From contig NZ_CP073078.1 in NCBI RefSeq assembly GCF_018135625.1, forward strand, positions 1,533,501 to 1,597,500: 64,000 nucleotides of DNA, in the 5' to 3' direction. Made by a program: the position numbers and the translations under genes. The DNA is from Phenylobacterium montanum. GTDB lineage: Bacteria > Pseudomonadota > Alphaproteobacteria > Caulobacterales > Caulobacteraceae. Shown in pieces: positions 22,979 to 32,381 of the stretch (position 1 is the stretch's first letter; every line of letters begins with the position of its first letter). The notes under the pieces are model-generated. The model ran no database searches, was not told the origin of the DNA, and was given only the letters and a program-made list of their open reading frames with translations.

Positions 22979-25921
22979 TCAGAACTTGGCCGTGGCCTGC
23001 AGGTAGAACAGCCGCCCGATCGGCGAGTAGCTCGCCACGTCGGCGTTGTTGTCGGTGAAGGCCAGCGGCGAAAGCGGCGGCATGGCGTTGGTGAAGTTGT
23101 TGATCCCGGCGGCGATCGTCCACTTCTTCAGGATCTTGCCGCTCTCCATCTCGAACAGCTTCTGGGCGCGGATATCCCAGGCGGTATAATCCTTGACCGG
23201 ATAGGGCGGCTTTGCCGTGCCGGCGGCGATCAGGTTCGCCCGCGTCTGCCCACCGACGCCAAGGTCCTGCACCGACGAAACGTAAGTGTTGCCGAGGGTC
23301 ACATCCCAACCGCGGAAGTTCCAGTCGATCGAGCTGTAGAAGTGGTATTTCGGCAGGGTGCCCTGCACCCCGGTGCCGCCGTTGGTGGCCGTGCCTGCAT
23401 ATTCGTAGAACGGCTGGATCGGCAGGGCCTGGAACTTGTAGGAAGTGAAAATCGCGCCCGTGGTGTCGAAGGTGAACACCCCGTAGTTTTCGGTCTCGCG
23501 CACGTAGTCGACATTGATGTTGAACGAGCGCTCCCTCACCCCGCCAAGGTTGGTGAAGCGGTCGATGATGAAGAGATTGTTTGCCGCGGCGATCTGGCCA
23601 GCCGCGGTGCCGTCGGCCCTCAGGTAAGTCAGCAACGCGCCTGGAGCGGCGAATTGCGAGGCGCCGGACGTGCCGACGAAGTTACCCTGGGCGATATTGT
23701 TGTAGAACTGCGATCCCGAGCCCTTGGTGTTGACGTCCTGCAGGATGTTGGCGAAGCCGATGCCGCCGGCGATGCCTTTTTCGTCCACCGCCGAATAGTC
23801 GATCGAGATTTTCAGCCCGTGGATGAAGTTGGGCTTGATCACGACGCCAAGGAAATAGGAGTCGGCCTTGGCCGGCTGTAAGTGCGGGTTGTTGCCGTCT
23901 TCGGCCTGGAACGGCATCTGCGGCAGGCCGAGCCCCGGGAAGGCCTGAGTGGGAATGATCGCCCCGCCGGCGATGCGGGTATCGGTCGGACCGTACTCGG
24001 CATAGAGCGAGGGCGCTGTGTAAGACTTCGAATAGGTGCCGCGGAAGGTCACCTGGCTGTCCACCGGCTCCCAGCGGAAGCCGATCTTGGGCACCACCGA
24101 GTCGCCGGCGTCGCTGTAGTGCTCGAAGCGCAGAGCGCCGATCAGGTCGAAGGCGTGGAAGCCGGTGAAGTTCCAGTGCGGGCTGGTGATCGGCGCGCGG
24201 GCTTCGGCGAAGGCGGCGCCGATGGTGCGGCTGTGGCTGAAGGGATCGTTGAACTGGCCACCGACCCAACTCTGGGCGCCGGAGCCGAGGGTATTGGTCC
24301 CGTTGGGGTCGGTATGGGCCGACAGGGCCTCGCGGCGCCAAGCGCCGCCAACCGCCAGGCCGATATCGCCGGCCGGCAGGGTGAAGACATCGCCGGTCAC
24401 CTTGAAGTCGAACGAGTCGAGCTGGCTGGCCGCCGTCAGGGTTTCCGTGCCCAGCACGTTGGCCAGCGACCCGGGGATGATGTCGCCAGCCCGGGCGAAG
24501 GGATCCAGAGCCGGCTGCAGGACGGTCGGCCCAGCCGAGGTCACCGTGTAGTTCCCATAGACCTTGCTGTACTTGCCGCCCAGCACCGGGTTACCGCTGG
24601 CGTCATAGCCGCCGGCGACCGCCAGGGCGAGGTTCGGCTTGAACAGCACGTTCTTTTGCAGTTGGGTCAGGTCATCTTCGCTGTGAACGAAGGCGCCCTC
24701 CCATTTCCAGTCACGCCCCAAGACGTTGAACTTCCCGCGCAAGCCGATCGTCGCCCGAACGTCGTCGCTCGTGTTGTAGTATTGCTTCGGCGCCAAGGTG
24801 TCGCCGAACACCACGCCGCTGACCGCCACGCTGAGGGGGTCATAAGGCGCAGTCGCCGGCACGTTCAGAACCGTGGTCCGCGGCAGGAACTGGGTGAAGC
24901 TTTCGTTGTGCGCGTATTCCACGCCCCCGAAAGCAACGACATTGCCGCTCTTGGTCAGGTCGGCGGTGAAATTGGTCGCCAGCGCTCCTTGCTCTTGCCG
25001 CATCAGCAGGAACTGAAACTGCGACAAATCGTAGGTGCGGCCGATCCCGGCTGCGTTGGAGCCGATATAGGTGCCGGCGGCGAGACCCGAGAGGCTGGTC
25101 GCGGTCGCATTGCCGGGGCCGGTAGGGTTGTTATCGCGCGGTGAGTTCAGGGTCGCTGCAAGAAGATTTGCGCCGACCACACCGGGAACAGAGGTCGTCG
25201 AGATGTAGAATGGGCTCGAGAACGAGCGCGCGCTCTGCCGCAGCGGATCGGTATGCTGATAGCTGGCGGTCATGGTCAGGTTCAGGCCCTCGATGGGCTC
25301 GCCGCCGGCGATCAGATAGGCTGACCGTTCGGTGTAGCCGCCGTCCGCCTCGGCGATTCGCCCGCCAACCTCTTCGCCGTCGAACTTGTGCTTGAGGATC
25401 AGGTTGACCACCCCGCCGACCGCATCCGAGCCGTAGATCGCGGAGGAGCCGTCGGCCAGCACCTCGACGCGCTCGATGGCCGCGGTCGGGATGGCGCTGA
25501 CGTCGACGAAGGTCTTGCCGCCGAGGCCGGCGATGGCGTCGATCGCCGAGCGGCGGCCGTCGATCAGCACCAGGGTGTCAAGGTTACGCAGCTGCACCTG
25601 CGAGCCGCCCGCCGTGTTCTGATTGGTGTTGTTGGCGTTGCTTGTTCCGGTGTTGCTGCGGCCGGCGAAGGACGGCAGGTCCTTGCGCAAAATCTCAAGC
25701 ACATTGGAATTGACCCCGCCCTTGGCGATAGAGGCTGCGCTGACCGTGCTCACAGGCACGGCGACCGCGTCCGGTGTGGTCGGCAGGGCCGAGCCGGTGA
25801 CCACAATCTCCTGCACCGACGGCGGCGCGGGCGAGGGCTGGGCTTGGGCATGAACGCTTGACGCGGCGGCAAGCGCAGTGCTCACCAAAAGCGACGCGAC
25901 ATATGCGGACTTCGACGGCAT
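22979..25921 (-). CDS. TonB-dependent outer-membrane receptor
   Basis: The 980-residue protein has a signal peptide (SLLVSTALAAASSVHA), a TonB-box-like QEIVVTGS, a plug domain with VQLRNLDTLVLIDGRR and GSSAIYGSDAVGGVVN, and a ~22-strand barrel ending in Phe (FYLQATAKF). This matches the large Caulobacter/Xanthomonas-type receptors for carbohydrates or chelates rather than classic small siderophore receptors. ATG 25921 has GGGGAGAGGA upstream; 210 bp of extra in-frame sequence before it lacks a signal peptide. It heads an operon with the unknown exported protein and cytochrome b561. Site C (26122) lies ~200 bp upstream. Confidence 0.93.
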   Translation of the reverse strand: MPSKSAYVASLLVSTALAAASSVHAQAQPSPAPPSVQEIVVTGSALPTTPDAVAVPVSTVSAASIAKGGVNSNVLEILRKDLPSFAGRSNTGTSNANNTNQNTAGGSQVQLRNLDTLVLIDGRRSAIDAIAGLGGKTFVDVSAIPTAAIERVEVLADGSSAIYGSDAVGGVVNLILKHKFDGEEVGGRIAEADGGYTERSAYLIAGGEPIEGLNLTMTASYQHTDPLRQSARSFSSPFYISTTSVPGVVGANLLAATLNSPRDNNPTGPGNATATSLSGLAAGTYIGSNAAGIGRTYDLSQFQFLLMRQEQGALATNFTADLTKSGNVVAFGGVEYAHNESFTQFLPRTTVLNVPATAPYDPLSVAVSGVVFGDTLAPKQYYNTSDDVRATIGLRGKFNVLGRDWKWEGAFVHSEDDLTQLQKNVLFKPNLALAVAGGYDASGNPVLGGKYSKVYGNYTVTSAGPTVLQPALDPFARAGDIIPGSLANVLGTETLTAASQLDSFDFKVTGDVFTLPAGDIGLAVGGAWRREALSAHTDPNGTNTLGSGAQSWVGGQFNDPFSHSRTIGAAFAEARAPITSPHWNFTGFHAFDLIGALRFEHYSDAGDSVVPKIGFRWEPVDSQVTFRGTYSKSYTAPSLYAEYGPTDTRIAGGAIIPTQAFPGLGLPQMPFQAEDGNNPHLQPAKADSYFLGVVIKPNFIHGLKISIDYSAVDEKGIAGGIGFANILQDVNTKGSGSQFYNNIAQGNFVGTSGASQFAAPGALLTYLRADGTAAGQIAAANNLFIIDRFTNLGGVRERSFNINVDYVRETENYGVFTFDTTGAIFTSYKFQALPIQPFYEYAGTATNGGTGVQGTLPKYHFYSSIDWNFRGWDVTLGNTYVSSVQDLGVGGQTRANLIAAGTAKPPYPVKDYTAWDIRAQKLFEMESGKILKKWTIAAGINNFTNAMPPLSPLAFTDNNADVASYSPIGRLFYLQATAKF

Positions 25922-26121
25922 GGATGTCCTCTCCCCGTCCAACGCCGACCTTGGTCGCGGCGCCGGATTCTCTATCTTGTTCTTGCTGGCGGCTGGCTCG
26001 CCGCATCCGGCCGGCAACGCCGCCAGGCCAAGTCGCCTTGCGGGCCTTGCGGCCCTGTTTCCTCCATCTGCAGGCCGCGTTTCGCGGCCTTTCATTTTCG
26101 AAAACACCATGCGCCGGCAAC

Positions 26122-26154
26122 CTGTAGCCAAGCTGAATTGCGACTTAATTCGGG
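26122..26154. promoter_or_regulatory. 11-bp-spaced CTGA-like boxes (site C)
   Basis: CTGTAGCCAAG, CTGAATTGCGA and CTTAATTCGGG start at 26122, 26133 and 26144. Spacing is exactly 11 bp, but only the middle box is a perfect CTGA. It lies upstream of the TonB receptor. Confidence 0.4.
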
Positions 26155-26182
26155 CGCACCTTTCAAAGCTGAAGTAACGCGC

Positions 26183-26217
26183 AAAGAAAGCCCCGCCCGT
26201 CGGGGGACGGGCGGGGC
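26183..26217 (-). terminator. Rho-independent terminator of the propeller/triple-repeat operon
   Basis: The arms GCCCCGCCCGTC (26190-26201) and GACGGGCGGGGC (26206-26217) pair perfectly over 12 bp around a 4-nt loop. On the minus strand the hairpin is followed by TTTCTTT, and it lies ~50 bp after the stop of the gene at 26268. Confidence 0.8.
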
Positions 26218-26267
26218 GAGGTCCGGTCGCCTGGGAGGTTGGCGCCGGGCCGTCCGCGCTTTTCAGG

Positions 26268-27308
26268 TCAGGGTCGGGGCGCGACGGCGTATTGCAGGAC
26301 GGCGGCGCCGGTCTTGGCTTCGCCCGGAGAGACGGCGACGAACAGGCGGTTCAGCTGCGGCACGAGGATGCCGGTCTTGGCCGCGACCCCGCTCGGTATG
26401 CGGGCCAGCTCGGAATAGTGGTCGGGATCGTCTTCCTGGAAGACGCCGATATAGCCCTCGCCACCCAGCACGTAGACACGGCCGTTGGCCTTGTCGAACA
26501 CCACCTCGTCGGTGCGCTCGGGCGCCTTGAAGCTGGCGATGGACTGGCCGCTGTCGGCGTTCAGCACCACCAGCTTGCCGGGCTTGCGGGTCACCACGAA
26601 CAGACGGTGGTGCGCCTCGTCCATGGCGATCGGCGCGTTCTGCTCGGCCTCCTTGATCGGCCATTGGGCGGTGACCTGGCCGGTCTTCTTGTCGATCACC
26701 GCCAGAAAGTTCTTGTCGGTGATGTTGATGAAGATGCGATCGCCCTGCTGCTCGACCGCCAGGGCCTCCGTGTGATTGGAGTCGAAGTGGACCTTGGAAT
26801 ATTCCTCGCCGGTGGTCGGATCGATCTCTTCAAGATAGCAATCCTTCATGTCCACGTCCTTGCCGCCGGTCACGACGTAGAGCCGGCCACGCGGCGCGTC
26901 ATAGCCCACCGAGTCGGCGCCCGGCGTCAGCTTGACCGAACCCACCACCGCATAGCTGGTCGCATCCAGGATCTTGGTCATGCCGGAGCCGCTGTCGGTG
27001 ACCAGCAGCCGGTTCTGGTCGGGCATGAACAGGATGCTGTGCGGCGTCTCGACCCCGGTCACCGTCTTCAGGTGCTCTCCGGTCGAAAGCCTGAACACCT
27101 CCAGCGTGCCGTGGTCTTCGGCCGCCAGGAACAGCCGGTCGCCCTTCAGGTCGACCCCGAAGTGGTCGAAGTCGCCCGAATATCCGGGCAGCTCGGTACG
27201 GCCGACGAGCTTCAGCGGCTCTTCGTCCGCCGCATGGGCCAAGGAGGCGGACAGGGCGGCCACGGCTAGGGCGGCGCCGGTGAACAGGGCGGCGAGACGA
27301 GCACGCAT
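26268..27308 (-). CDS. Secreted YVTN-type beta-propeller protein (second paralogue)
   Basis: The 346-residue protein has a signal peptide (ALFTGAALAVAALSASLAHA) and seven-bladed-propeller repeats such as GDRLFLAAEDHGTLEVF, RNRLLVTDSG and RGRLYVVTGGKDV. The function is probably periplasmic ligand binding or protein scaffolding. ATG 27308 has GGAG upstream. It is a distant paralogue of the propeller at 18296 in the same putative regulon. It follows the triple-repeat protein by 53 bp and is followed by a strong terminator, so the two form an operon. Confidence 0.85.
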   Translation of the reverse strand: MRARLAALFTGAALAVAALSASLAHAADEEPLKLVGRTELPGYSGDFDHFGVDLKGDRLFLAAEDHGTLEVFRLSTGEHLKTVTGVETPHSILFMPDQNRLLVTDSGSGMTKILDATSYAVVGSVKLTPGADSVGYDAPRGRLYVVTGGKDVDMKDCYLEEIDPTTGEEYSKVHFDSNHTEALAVEQQGDRIFINITDKNFLAVIDKKTGQVTAQWPIKEAEQNAPIAMDEAHHRLFVVTRKPGKLVVLNADSGQSIASFKAPERTDEVVFDKANGRVYVLGGEGYIGVFQEDDPDHYSELARIPSGVAAKTGILVPQLNRLFVAVSPGEAKTGAAVLQYAVAPRP

Positions 27309-27361
27309 GTAGCTCTCCAGATCGATCGAAAGGGCTTTGGACTGTCGGTTGGGCGCCGGCG

Positions 27362-28618
27362 TCATCTGGCGGGCGCCGCCAACGCGGCGACCGAGCCGAT
27401 CTGCGGACGCATGGCGTCGCGGATAACTATGGCCTTGTTATAGAGAGCCTTTTTGTCTGCCCCCTTGTTGTAGCGGAACACGCAGCTGAGCGCCCCGATG
27501 CGGGCGCCCTTGGCGTCCAGCAGCGGCAATTCAACCTCGAACCGCTTGCCGGTCGAATTGACCTCCTGGTTGACCGCGCCGGTATTGGCCACGCGCATGT
27601 CGTCGTCATCCGCCTCCTTGCCGATGCGGCCGATGTTCGAGGCCAGGATCAGATTGTGGGCGGCGCCGGGCGGGGTCACGTGGATCGCCAGGATGATCAG
27701 CTCGTGGTGTGCGGCCAGGGTCCGATCGACCAGCTTCTGAGCTCTGGTATCGGACGGAACCTTGGGATCGAACGGCCACGGTTCGACCAGATTGGCCGGG
27801 TTCGAGATGCGCCTCGCCATGGCGTCGCGGATGGCGATCGCCTCAGCCTGATGGGCCTTGGTGTCATCGCCCTTTTTATAGTTGAACACCACGCCCACGG
27901 CGCCGAGCGTGTCGCCGGACAGGTCGTGCAGCGGCAACTCAACTTCGTAGCGGTCGCCAGTCTCGTTGAACTCGAGCTTGGGCACGCCCGTCTTGATGAC
28001 GTTCAGGTCGTCCTCGTCGGCCTTTTTGCCGATCCGGCCGATATTGGAGCCGACAATCACGTCGTCGGGCGTGTTCGGCGGGGTGGCGTGAATGGCGAGG
28101 ATCACGACCTTGGGGTGCTGCGCCAGGGCCACGTCCACCAGGTGCTGGGCGTAGCTGTTCAGCGGGGTGGTCTGATCGAAGCGGGCCGGCTCCAGCAGGT
28201 TGTTGATATGCGAGATCCGCCGCGCGACGGCGTCACGCACGCTAACCGCGGCCTTCTCGGCCTTCGCGACATCGGCGCCGGGGACGACCACCTCCAGCGA
28301 ACCCAGCGGACGGCGCGACATGTCGAGCAACGGCAGGCGTACGTCGACATGACCATCCTCGACCTTGGCGCGGGTATCGCCGGACTGGATCACCGCCAGG
28401 TCATCCGCCAGGTTGACGCTGGACGTGTCGTTCAGGCTGCTCGCCACGACCACGTTGTCGGTAGTCTTCGGTCGCGTCACATGCATGGAAATACCGCTTA
28501 CCTCCGGCCGGCTCGCCAGGGTCGTGTCGATCAGTTGCTGGGCATAGCTCAGCTCGGCGGCGTGGGCCGCCCAAGGCATGGCCAGAGGCAGGCACAGGAA
28601 CCAGGCAATAGGCTTCAT
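27362..28618 (-). CDS. Periplasmic protein with three tandem ~130-residue repeats
   Basis: The 418-residue precursor has a signal peptide (WFLCLPLAMPWAAHA) and then three copies of one domain at ~25-154, ~155-291 and ~292-418. Shared landmarks are YAQ-L-D at each start, an IH-x-TPP motif, SNIGRIGK-x-AD-x-DD (repeats 2 and 3), and a strand EVELPL-D followed by LGA-V-F-Y-KG. Repeat 1 has diverged most. The strand pattern resembles Cache/PAS-type extracellular sensor folds, but I cannot name a family. ATG 28618 has GGAGGAG upstream. It heads the operon with the second propeller and has site B ~100 bp upstream. Confidence 0.8.
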   Translation of the reverse strand: MKPIAWFLCLPLAMPWAAHAAELSYAQQLIDTTLASRPEVSGISMHVTRPKTTDNVVVASSLNDTSSVNLADDLAVIQSGDTRAKVEDGHVDVRLPLLDMSRRPLGSLEVVVPGADVAKAEKAAVSVRDAVARRISHINNLLEPARFDQTTPLNSYAQHLVDVALAQHPKVVILAIHATPPNTPDDVIVGSNIGRIGKKADEDDLNVIKTGVPKLEFNETGDRYEVELPLHDLSGDTLGAVGVVFNYKKGDDTKAHQAEAIAIRDAMARRISNPANLVEPWPFDPKVPSDTRAQKLVDRTLAAHHELIILAIHVTPPGAAHNLILASNIGRIGKEADDDDMRVANTGAVNQEVNSTGKRFEVELPLLDAKGARIGALSCVFRYNKGADKKALYNKAIVIRDAMRPQIGSVAALAAPAR

Positions 28619-28717
28619 CACTCCTCCCAGACGGGTCTTCTTGTCGGCTACGGGCGTAGGCCGAAGTGCGCGGCCAGAGTTGAGCGCCCCGAGCAGGCTG
28701 CACACTGCGCCGCCAAG

Positions 28718-28750
28718 CTGACTTCAGGCTGAATTTCCGCTGAACATGTC
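28718..28750. promoter_or_regulatory. Three 11-bp-spaced CTGA boxes (site B)
   Basis: CTGACTTCAGG, CTGAATTTCCG and CTGAACATGTC start at 28718, 28729 and 28740. All three keep CTGA and are exactly 11 bp apart, ~100 bp upstream of the triple-repeat gene. This matches the distance and orientation of site A relative to the propeller at 18296. Confidence 0.58.
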
Positions 28751-28920
28751 TGTAAGGCGGTGCAGCGCGCCCGGCGGGCGCCTTTCACCGACGCTTCAGG
28801 TTAGTGTCAGCTTGTGGCGCCAGCCTCTCGGTGATCGCTCGATCGGCCGAGCTGACAGCGCAGCCTTTCCGTACAGGGCGATGTCTAGGGAGGGTGGGCA
28901 AGAACGGCCCAGGCTGAACG

Positions 28921-29397
28921 ATGACGATCGCCATATCGAGGCTGGAGCGCGCACGCATCGCTCGCGGTGACATCGAGCAAGAACGCCCTTTGGCGGCCAA
29001 TTATCCCAGAAGGCCGCTCAGCATCCTGCTGGTCGAGGATCAGCCGATCAACCGCCTGACCGTCCAATTCCTGCTCGATCCCATGGGGGTCGAGCTGGCA
29101 ATGGCCTGCGACGGGGCCGAGGGTGTGCGGATGTTCCGCATGGGCAGTTTCGACCTGGTCTTGATGGATATCGACATGCCGGTGATGGACGGCCTGGCCG
29201 CCACTTCTGCGATCCGCGACTACGAGCGCGCCACTGGCGCCACCCGCACCCCGGTCGCCATGCTGACGGGCCGCACATCCCCCAAGGACCACGCCGCCGC
29301 CACCGCCGCCGGCGCCGACGCGCATTTGTCCAAGCCAGTCGATCCTAACCTGCTCCAATCCTTGATCCGCCAACTGACGGCGCGGCGCACTACCTGA
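28921..29397 (+). CDS. Single-domain response regulator (CheY-like)
   Basis: The 158-residue protein is a receiver domain (~33-155) with D40, phosphoacceptor D83 in LVLMDIDMPVMDG, the Thr in MLTGRT and Lys in LSKPVD, preceded by a ~30-residue basic N-terminus. There is no output domain. The sequence resembles the receivers fused to hybrid kinases, like those at 36311 and 39338, so it may act in a phosphorelay. The start is ATG 28921; no strong ribosome-binding site is visible. It is divergent from the triple-repeat gene and stands alone. Confidence 0.85.
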   Translation: MTIAISRLERARIARGDIEQERPLAANYPRRPLSILLVEDQPINRLTVQFLLDPMGVELAMACDGAEGVRMFRMGSFDLVLMDIDMPVMDGLAATSAIRDYERATGATRTPVAMLTGRTSPKDHAAATAAGADAHLSKPVDPNLLQSLIRQLTARRTT

Positions 29398-29600
29398 GCC
29401 CCGCGACCCGAACCCAGGGGCACGACGCCCATCCGGAGCGGGCGGAGAGGGCGCGGCACGCACAAGCCGCTGCTGAAACCAGCCCATTGCGGCGGAGGGG
29501 GTGAATCACAAATCGCCCTACACGATCGACGCGCTGTCGTCCGCCGGCAGCGCGCGACCTCGAGAAGACCTTCCGCCGCGCTCGTGCTTTGGAGGGATTT

Positions 29601-30401
29601 CTACTTCTGTCCCGAGCCTAGCGCCTGAAGTGCGGCCTCGCATGCCGCCGCCTTGTTCGCCTGTCCGGCCATCAGCGCTGCGTCGGGTTTGAGTCCCAGG
29701 CCGGGACCCTCGTGGCCGGTCAGACTCGCCGAGATGGCGAGTACGATGTTTTCCTCGGTCCTGAGCTTTCCGAGCGCCGCGAGTTGCGCCTGCTCCACGG
29801 CGGGATTGGTCGGTAGGCCATAGCGGACGGTCATCGCCTCGGCGAAGTTGTCGAAGATCTGGAACTGAAGCTCGCGTTCGGTTGAGACCCTGCGGAACGC
29901 GATGCCATAGTTGGCCAAGTCCTTGCGATCGAGGTGATCGGCGATCTGTTCGGCGAGCGCCACGTCCCAGGCATCGCTTTGCCAGGGTTGGGTGTCGAAC
30001 GGCGGCCCCAGGTCGTGGAGCGCATTGGCCGCTTTGGCGTCGTTATGGACGATCGCCGTCTGCAGGGCGTCGAGGTACCGCGCGGCGCAGACCTTCCCGG
30101 TTTGCTGCTCGGCCGCGAAGGCGAGATCGCCGCTCAACTCCCGATCCAGGCTGGCGCGCACCGCCTCGGCCTTCTGGCTCCAGTGCAGCGCCTCCACCCC
30201 CTGCTCGCCCAGCAGGGCGATGACGATGCCGATGACGATTACGCCAACCTCTCGCGCGAGTTCGCCCCAGCTGTGAACAGGCTTCGGCTTGTGGATTTCC
30301 ATAGCCCCATCCACTGAAGTTTGCTGAACATAATCGGCCGCCACTGGATCGCCGCCGACGGTGGTGTCCCCGCTCGGCGGCGGCTCACTCGCATCTGACA
30401 T
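29601..30401 (-). CDS. Single-pass membrane protein of unknown function
   Basis: The 266-residue protein has a Pro/acid-rich cytoplasmic N-terminus (~1-48), one transmembrane helix (GVIVIGIVIALLGEQGVEAL, ~52-72) and a helical periplasmic domain (~75-266). The AREVGVIVIGIVIALLGE stretch is a pattern I have seen in small Caulobacterales membrane proteins of no known function; I can give no role. ATG 30401 is the natural start. It has no close operon partner. Confidence 0.7.
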   Translation of the reverse strand: MSDASEPPPSGDTTVGGDPVAADYVQQTSVDGAMEIHKPKPVHSWGELAREVGVIVIGIVIALLGEQGVEALHWSQKAEAVRASLDRELSGDLAFAAEQQTGKVCAARYLDALQTAIVHNDAKAANALHDLGPPFDTQPWQSDAWDVALAEQIADHLDRKDLANYGIAFRRVSTERELQFQIFDNFAEAMTVRYGLPTNPAVEQAQLAALGKLRTEENIVLAISASLTGHEGPGLGLKPDAALMAGQANKAAACEAALQALGSGQK

Positions 30402-30707
30402 CAGCCAGTCTCGCCCCCGCCCATCGCGCCTTTAAGCTTAGCCGAAACGGCGCGGTTGTCGAACGCAAGGCGCCGGTTTCGTCCACTTGCCACCCTCCCC
30501 GTCGGCAGGGATGTCAGCTTTGTGGAAGCGGGCTCTGCTGCAGGCCGATCGCTCCGGAGAACAGCTATTGGCGACGCCCTGCCCGGTCGTCCGCATCGGC
30601 GTCCAACAATCAATCTGTCCGGAAACTTGTGCATGGGCCTCAGCGATGGACATTGCCGCTCCGGTCGCCAGGCGATGCAACGAGGACAACCCCAAACATG
30701 GATCGCT
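30402..30707. other. Gene-free stretch
   Basis: These 306 bp contain 65-bp element copy 10 (30510-30574). Open frames across it show no recognisable protein. Confidence 0.45.
30510..30574 (+). repeat. 65-bp intergenic element, copy 10
   Basis: It starts GATGTCAGCTTTGTGGAAG and ends AGAACAGCTATTGGCGA. Confidence 0.45.
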
Positions 30708-32372
30708 TCAATGGCAGCTGACTGGCCGCCGCGCCGGATCAGCACGCGACCCCTGGGCCGCGCTGAGCATGATTTCCCTGACCCGCAGGCACAGGGCGTC
30801 CGCGTCGTAGGGTTTGGCGATGATCTGCAGGCCCTTCGCCGTCGCGAGAGGACCCGCGTCGCTGTAGCCGGTCGCCAGGAGAATTGGCAGCCCAGGAAAG
30901 CGTCGGCGCACAGCCTCGGCGAGTTCAACGCCGTTCATGCCACCCGGCATGATGATGTCGGAGAAAAGAAGATCGACCGGCTCGCCCGCCTCAAGGAGAT
31001 CGAGCGCAACCTTGGCGCCAGGCACAAGCTTCACCGTGTACCCGCAGCCCTCCAGCAGTTGGCCCGTGAGACTGGCGACCTCGACGTCATCATCGACGAC
31101 GAGCACGCGCCCCGACGCTTTGACGGGCTGATGCGCCAAAGGCTCGCCGCTCAACTCCGTCACCGCCTCCTTAGCCGCTGGCAGATAGAGGCGGACGGTC
31201 GTGCCTTGCCCGACGACGCTGGTGAGGTCGACTGCGCCGCCAGATTGATGGATGAACCCTTGGACCTGGCTGAGGCCGAGGCCCGCCCCAGGGCCAAGTT
31301 CCTTGGTTGTGAAGAATGGCTCAAACACCCTCTGAACGATCTCCGGGTCAACGCCCTCTCCGGTGTCGGCCACTTCGATGACAACATAATCGCCATGCAG
31401 CGCCATTTGCTCGTCGTCGACGCTCCGATTGGCCGCCGATATGTGCAGGACCCCGCCGCCGGGCATGGCGTCGCGCGCGTTCACCGCCAGATTGAGAAGG
31501 GCTAACTCAAGCTGAGCGGGATCAACATGGATCGGCCATGTTGGGCTCGCGACCTCAACCTCCACGGCGATGTCGCTGCGAAAGGCGTTGGCGAGCAGAG
31601 TGCTTGCCGCAGGCATCCATTGCGCGAGGTCAATGACCCGCGATTCCAACACCTGCTGACGCGAGAAGGTCAGAAGCTGCTTGACGACGTCCGCGCCCCG
31701 TTGGGCGCCGGCTATGGCCGATACGAGGAAACGCTCGACATCTTCGCCGTTCGCGGCGCGGCGCTTCGCCAATTGAAGATTGCCGAGCACGACCGTCAGC
31801 AGGTTGTTGAAATGGTGGGCGACGCCGCCAGTGAGTTGGCCGATCGCTTCCATCTTCTGAGCCTGGTGGAGCGCGGCTTCGGTCTTCCGCTGTAGCCCAA
31901 TCTGCTCTTGGAGCTGGGCGTTGGCGGCCGCCAGCTCAGCCGTACGCGCCGCGACAAGGGCTTCAAGTTGGGCTTCGCTGTCCCGCAACAAGCCATCGGC
32001 GCGGCGACGTTCCATGACCATCTTCAAGGTCGCATGAAGCTCTCGCTCGGAGAACGGCTTGAGGAGGTATCCATAGGGCTGCGTCTCGCGAGCGCGCTCC
32101 AAGGTGGCCTCCTCGGAATAGGCGGTCAGGTAGACGACCGGCAGATGCAGTTCCGGCGGGATCGCGGCGGCCGTGTCGATGCCGTCCATGTCGCCATCTA
32201 TGTGAATATCCATGAGCACAATGTCGGGCCGGTTGGTCGCTATGGCGGCCAGCGCCTTCGGGCCCGACGTGGCGATGGCGGTGACCTCATAGCCCATCCG
32301 TGCGAGTCGCTGCTTGAGATTGAGCGCGACGATGCGCTCGTCCTCGACCACCATGATCTTTGTTTGCAGCAT
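30708..32372 (-). CDS. Receiver - histidine kinase - receiver protein
   Basis: The 554-residue protein has an N-terminal receiver (~4-118; D55 in IVLMDIHIDGDMDG), a coiled-coil (~128-172), a kinase core with His186 in GGVAHHFNNLL, a HATPase domain (NLAVNARDAM, DTGEGV, GAGLGLS), and a C-terminal receiver (~425-540; FSDIIMPGGMNG). There is no membrane segment, so it is cytoplasmic. ATG 32372 has AGGTGG 5 bp upstream, which overlaps the upstream stop region, so it is coupled to the globin-PAS kinase just upstream. The two probably form a relay: the first receiver can be phosphorylated by the HWE kinase. Confidence 0.88.
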   Translation of the reverse strand: MLQTKIMVVEDERIVALNLKQRLARMGYEVTAIATSGPKALAAIATNRPDIVLMDIHIDGDMDGIDTAAAIPPELHLPVVYLTAYSEEATLERARETQPYGYLLKPFSERELHATLKMVMERRRADGLLRDSEAQLEALVAARTAELAAANAQLQEQIGLQRKTEAALHQAQKMEAIGQLTGGVAHHFNNLLTVVLGNLQLAKRRAANGEDVERFLVSAIAGAQRGADVVKQLLTFSRQQVLESRVIDLAQWMPAASTLLANAFRSDIAVEVEVASPTWPIHVDPAQLELALLNLAVNARDAMPGGGVLHISAANRSVDDEQMALHGDYVVIEVADTGEGVDPEIVQRVFEPFFTTKELGPGAGLGLSQVQGFIHQSGGAVDLTSVVGQGTTVRLYLPAAKEAVTELSGEPLAHQPVKASGRVLVVDDDVEVASLTGQLLEGCGYTVKLVPGAKVALDLLEAGEPVDLLFSDIIMPGGMNGVELAEAVRRRFPGLPILLATGYSDAGPLATAKGLQIIAKPYDADALCLRVREIMLSAAQGSRADPARRPVSCH

Positions 32373-32381
32373 GGCGACCAC

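Noticed and set aside
28885..29487. 200-residue minus-strand frame over the CheY-like gene
   Set aside because: It is antisense to a receiver with all catalytic residues, and has no recognisable domain.
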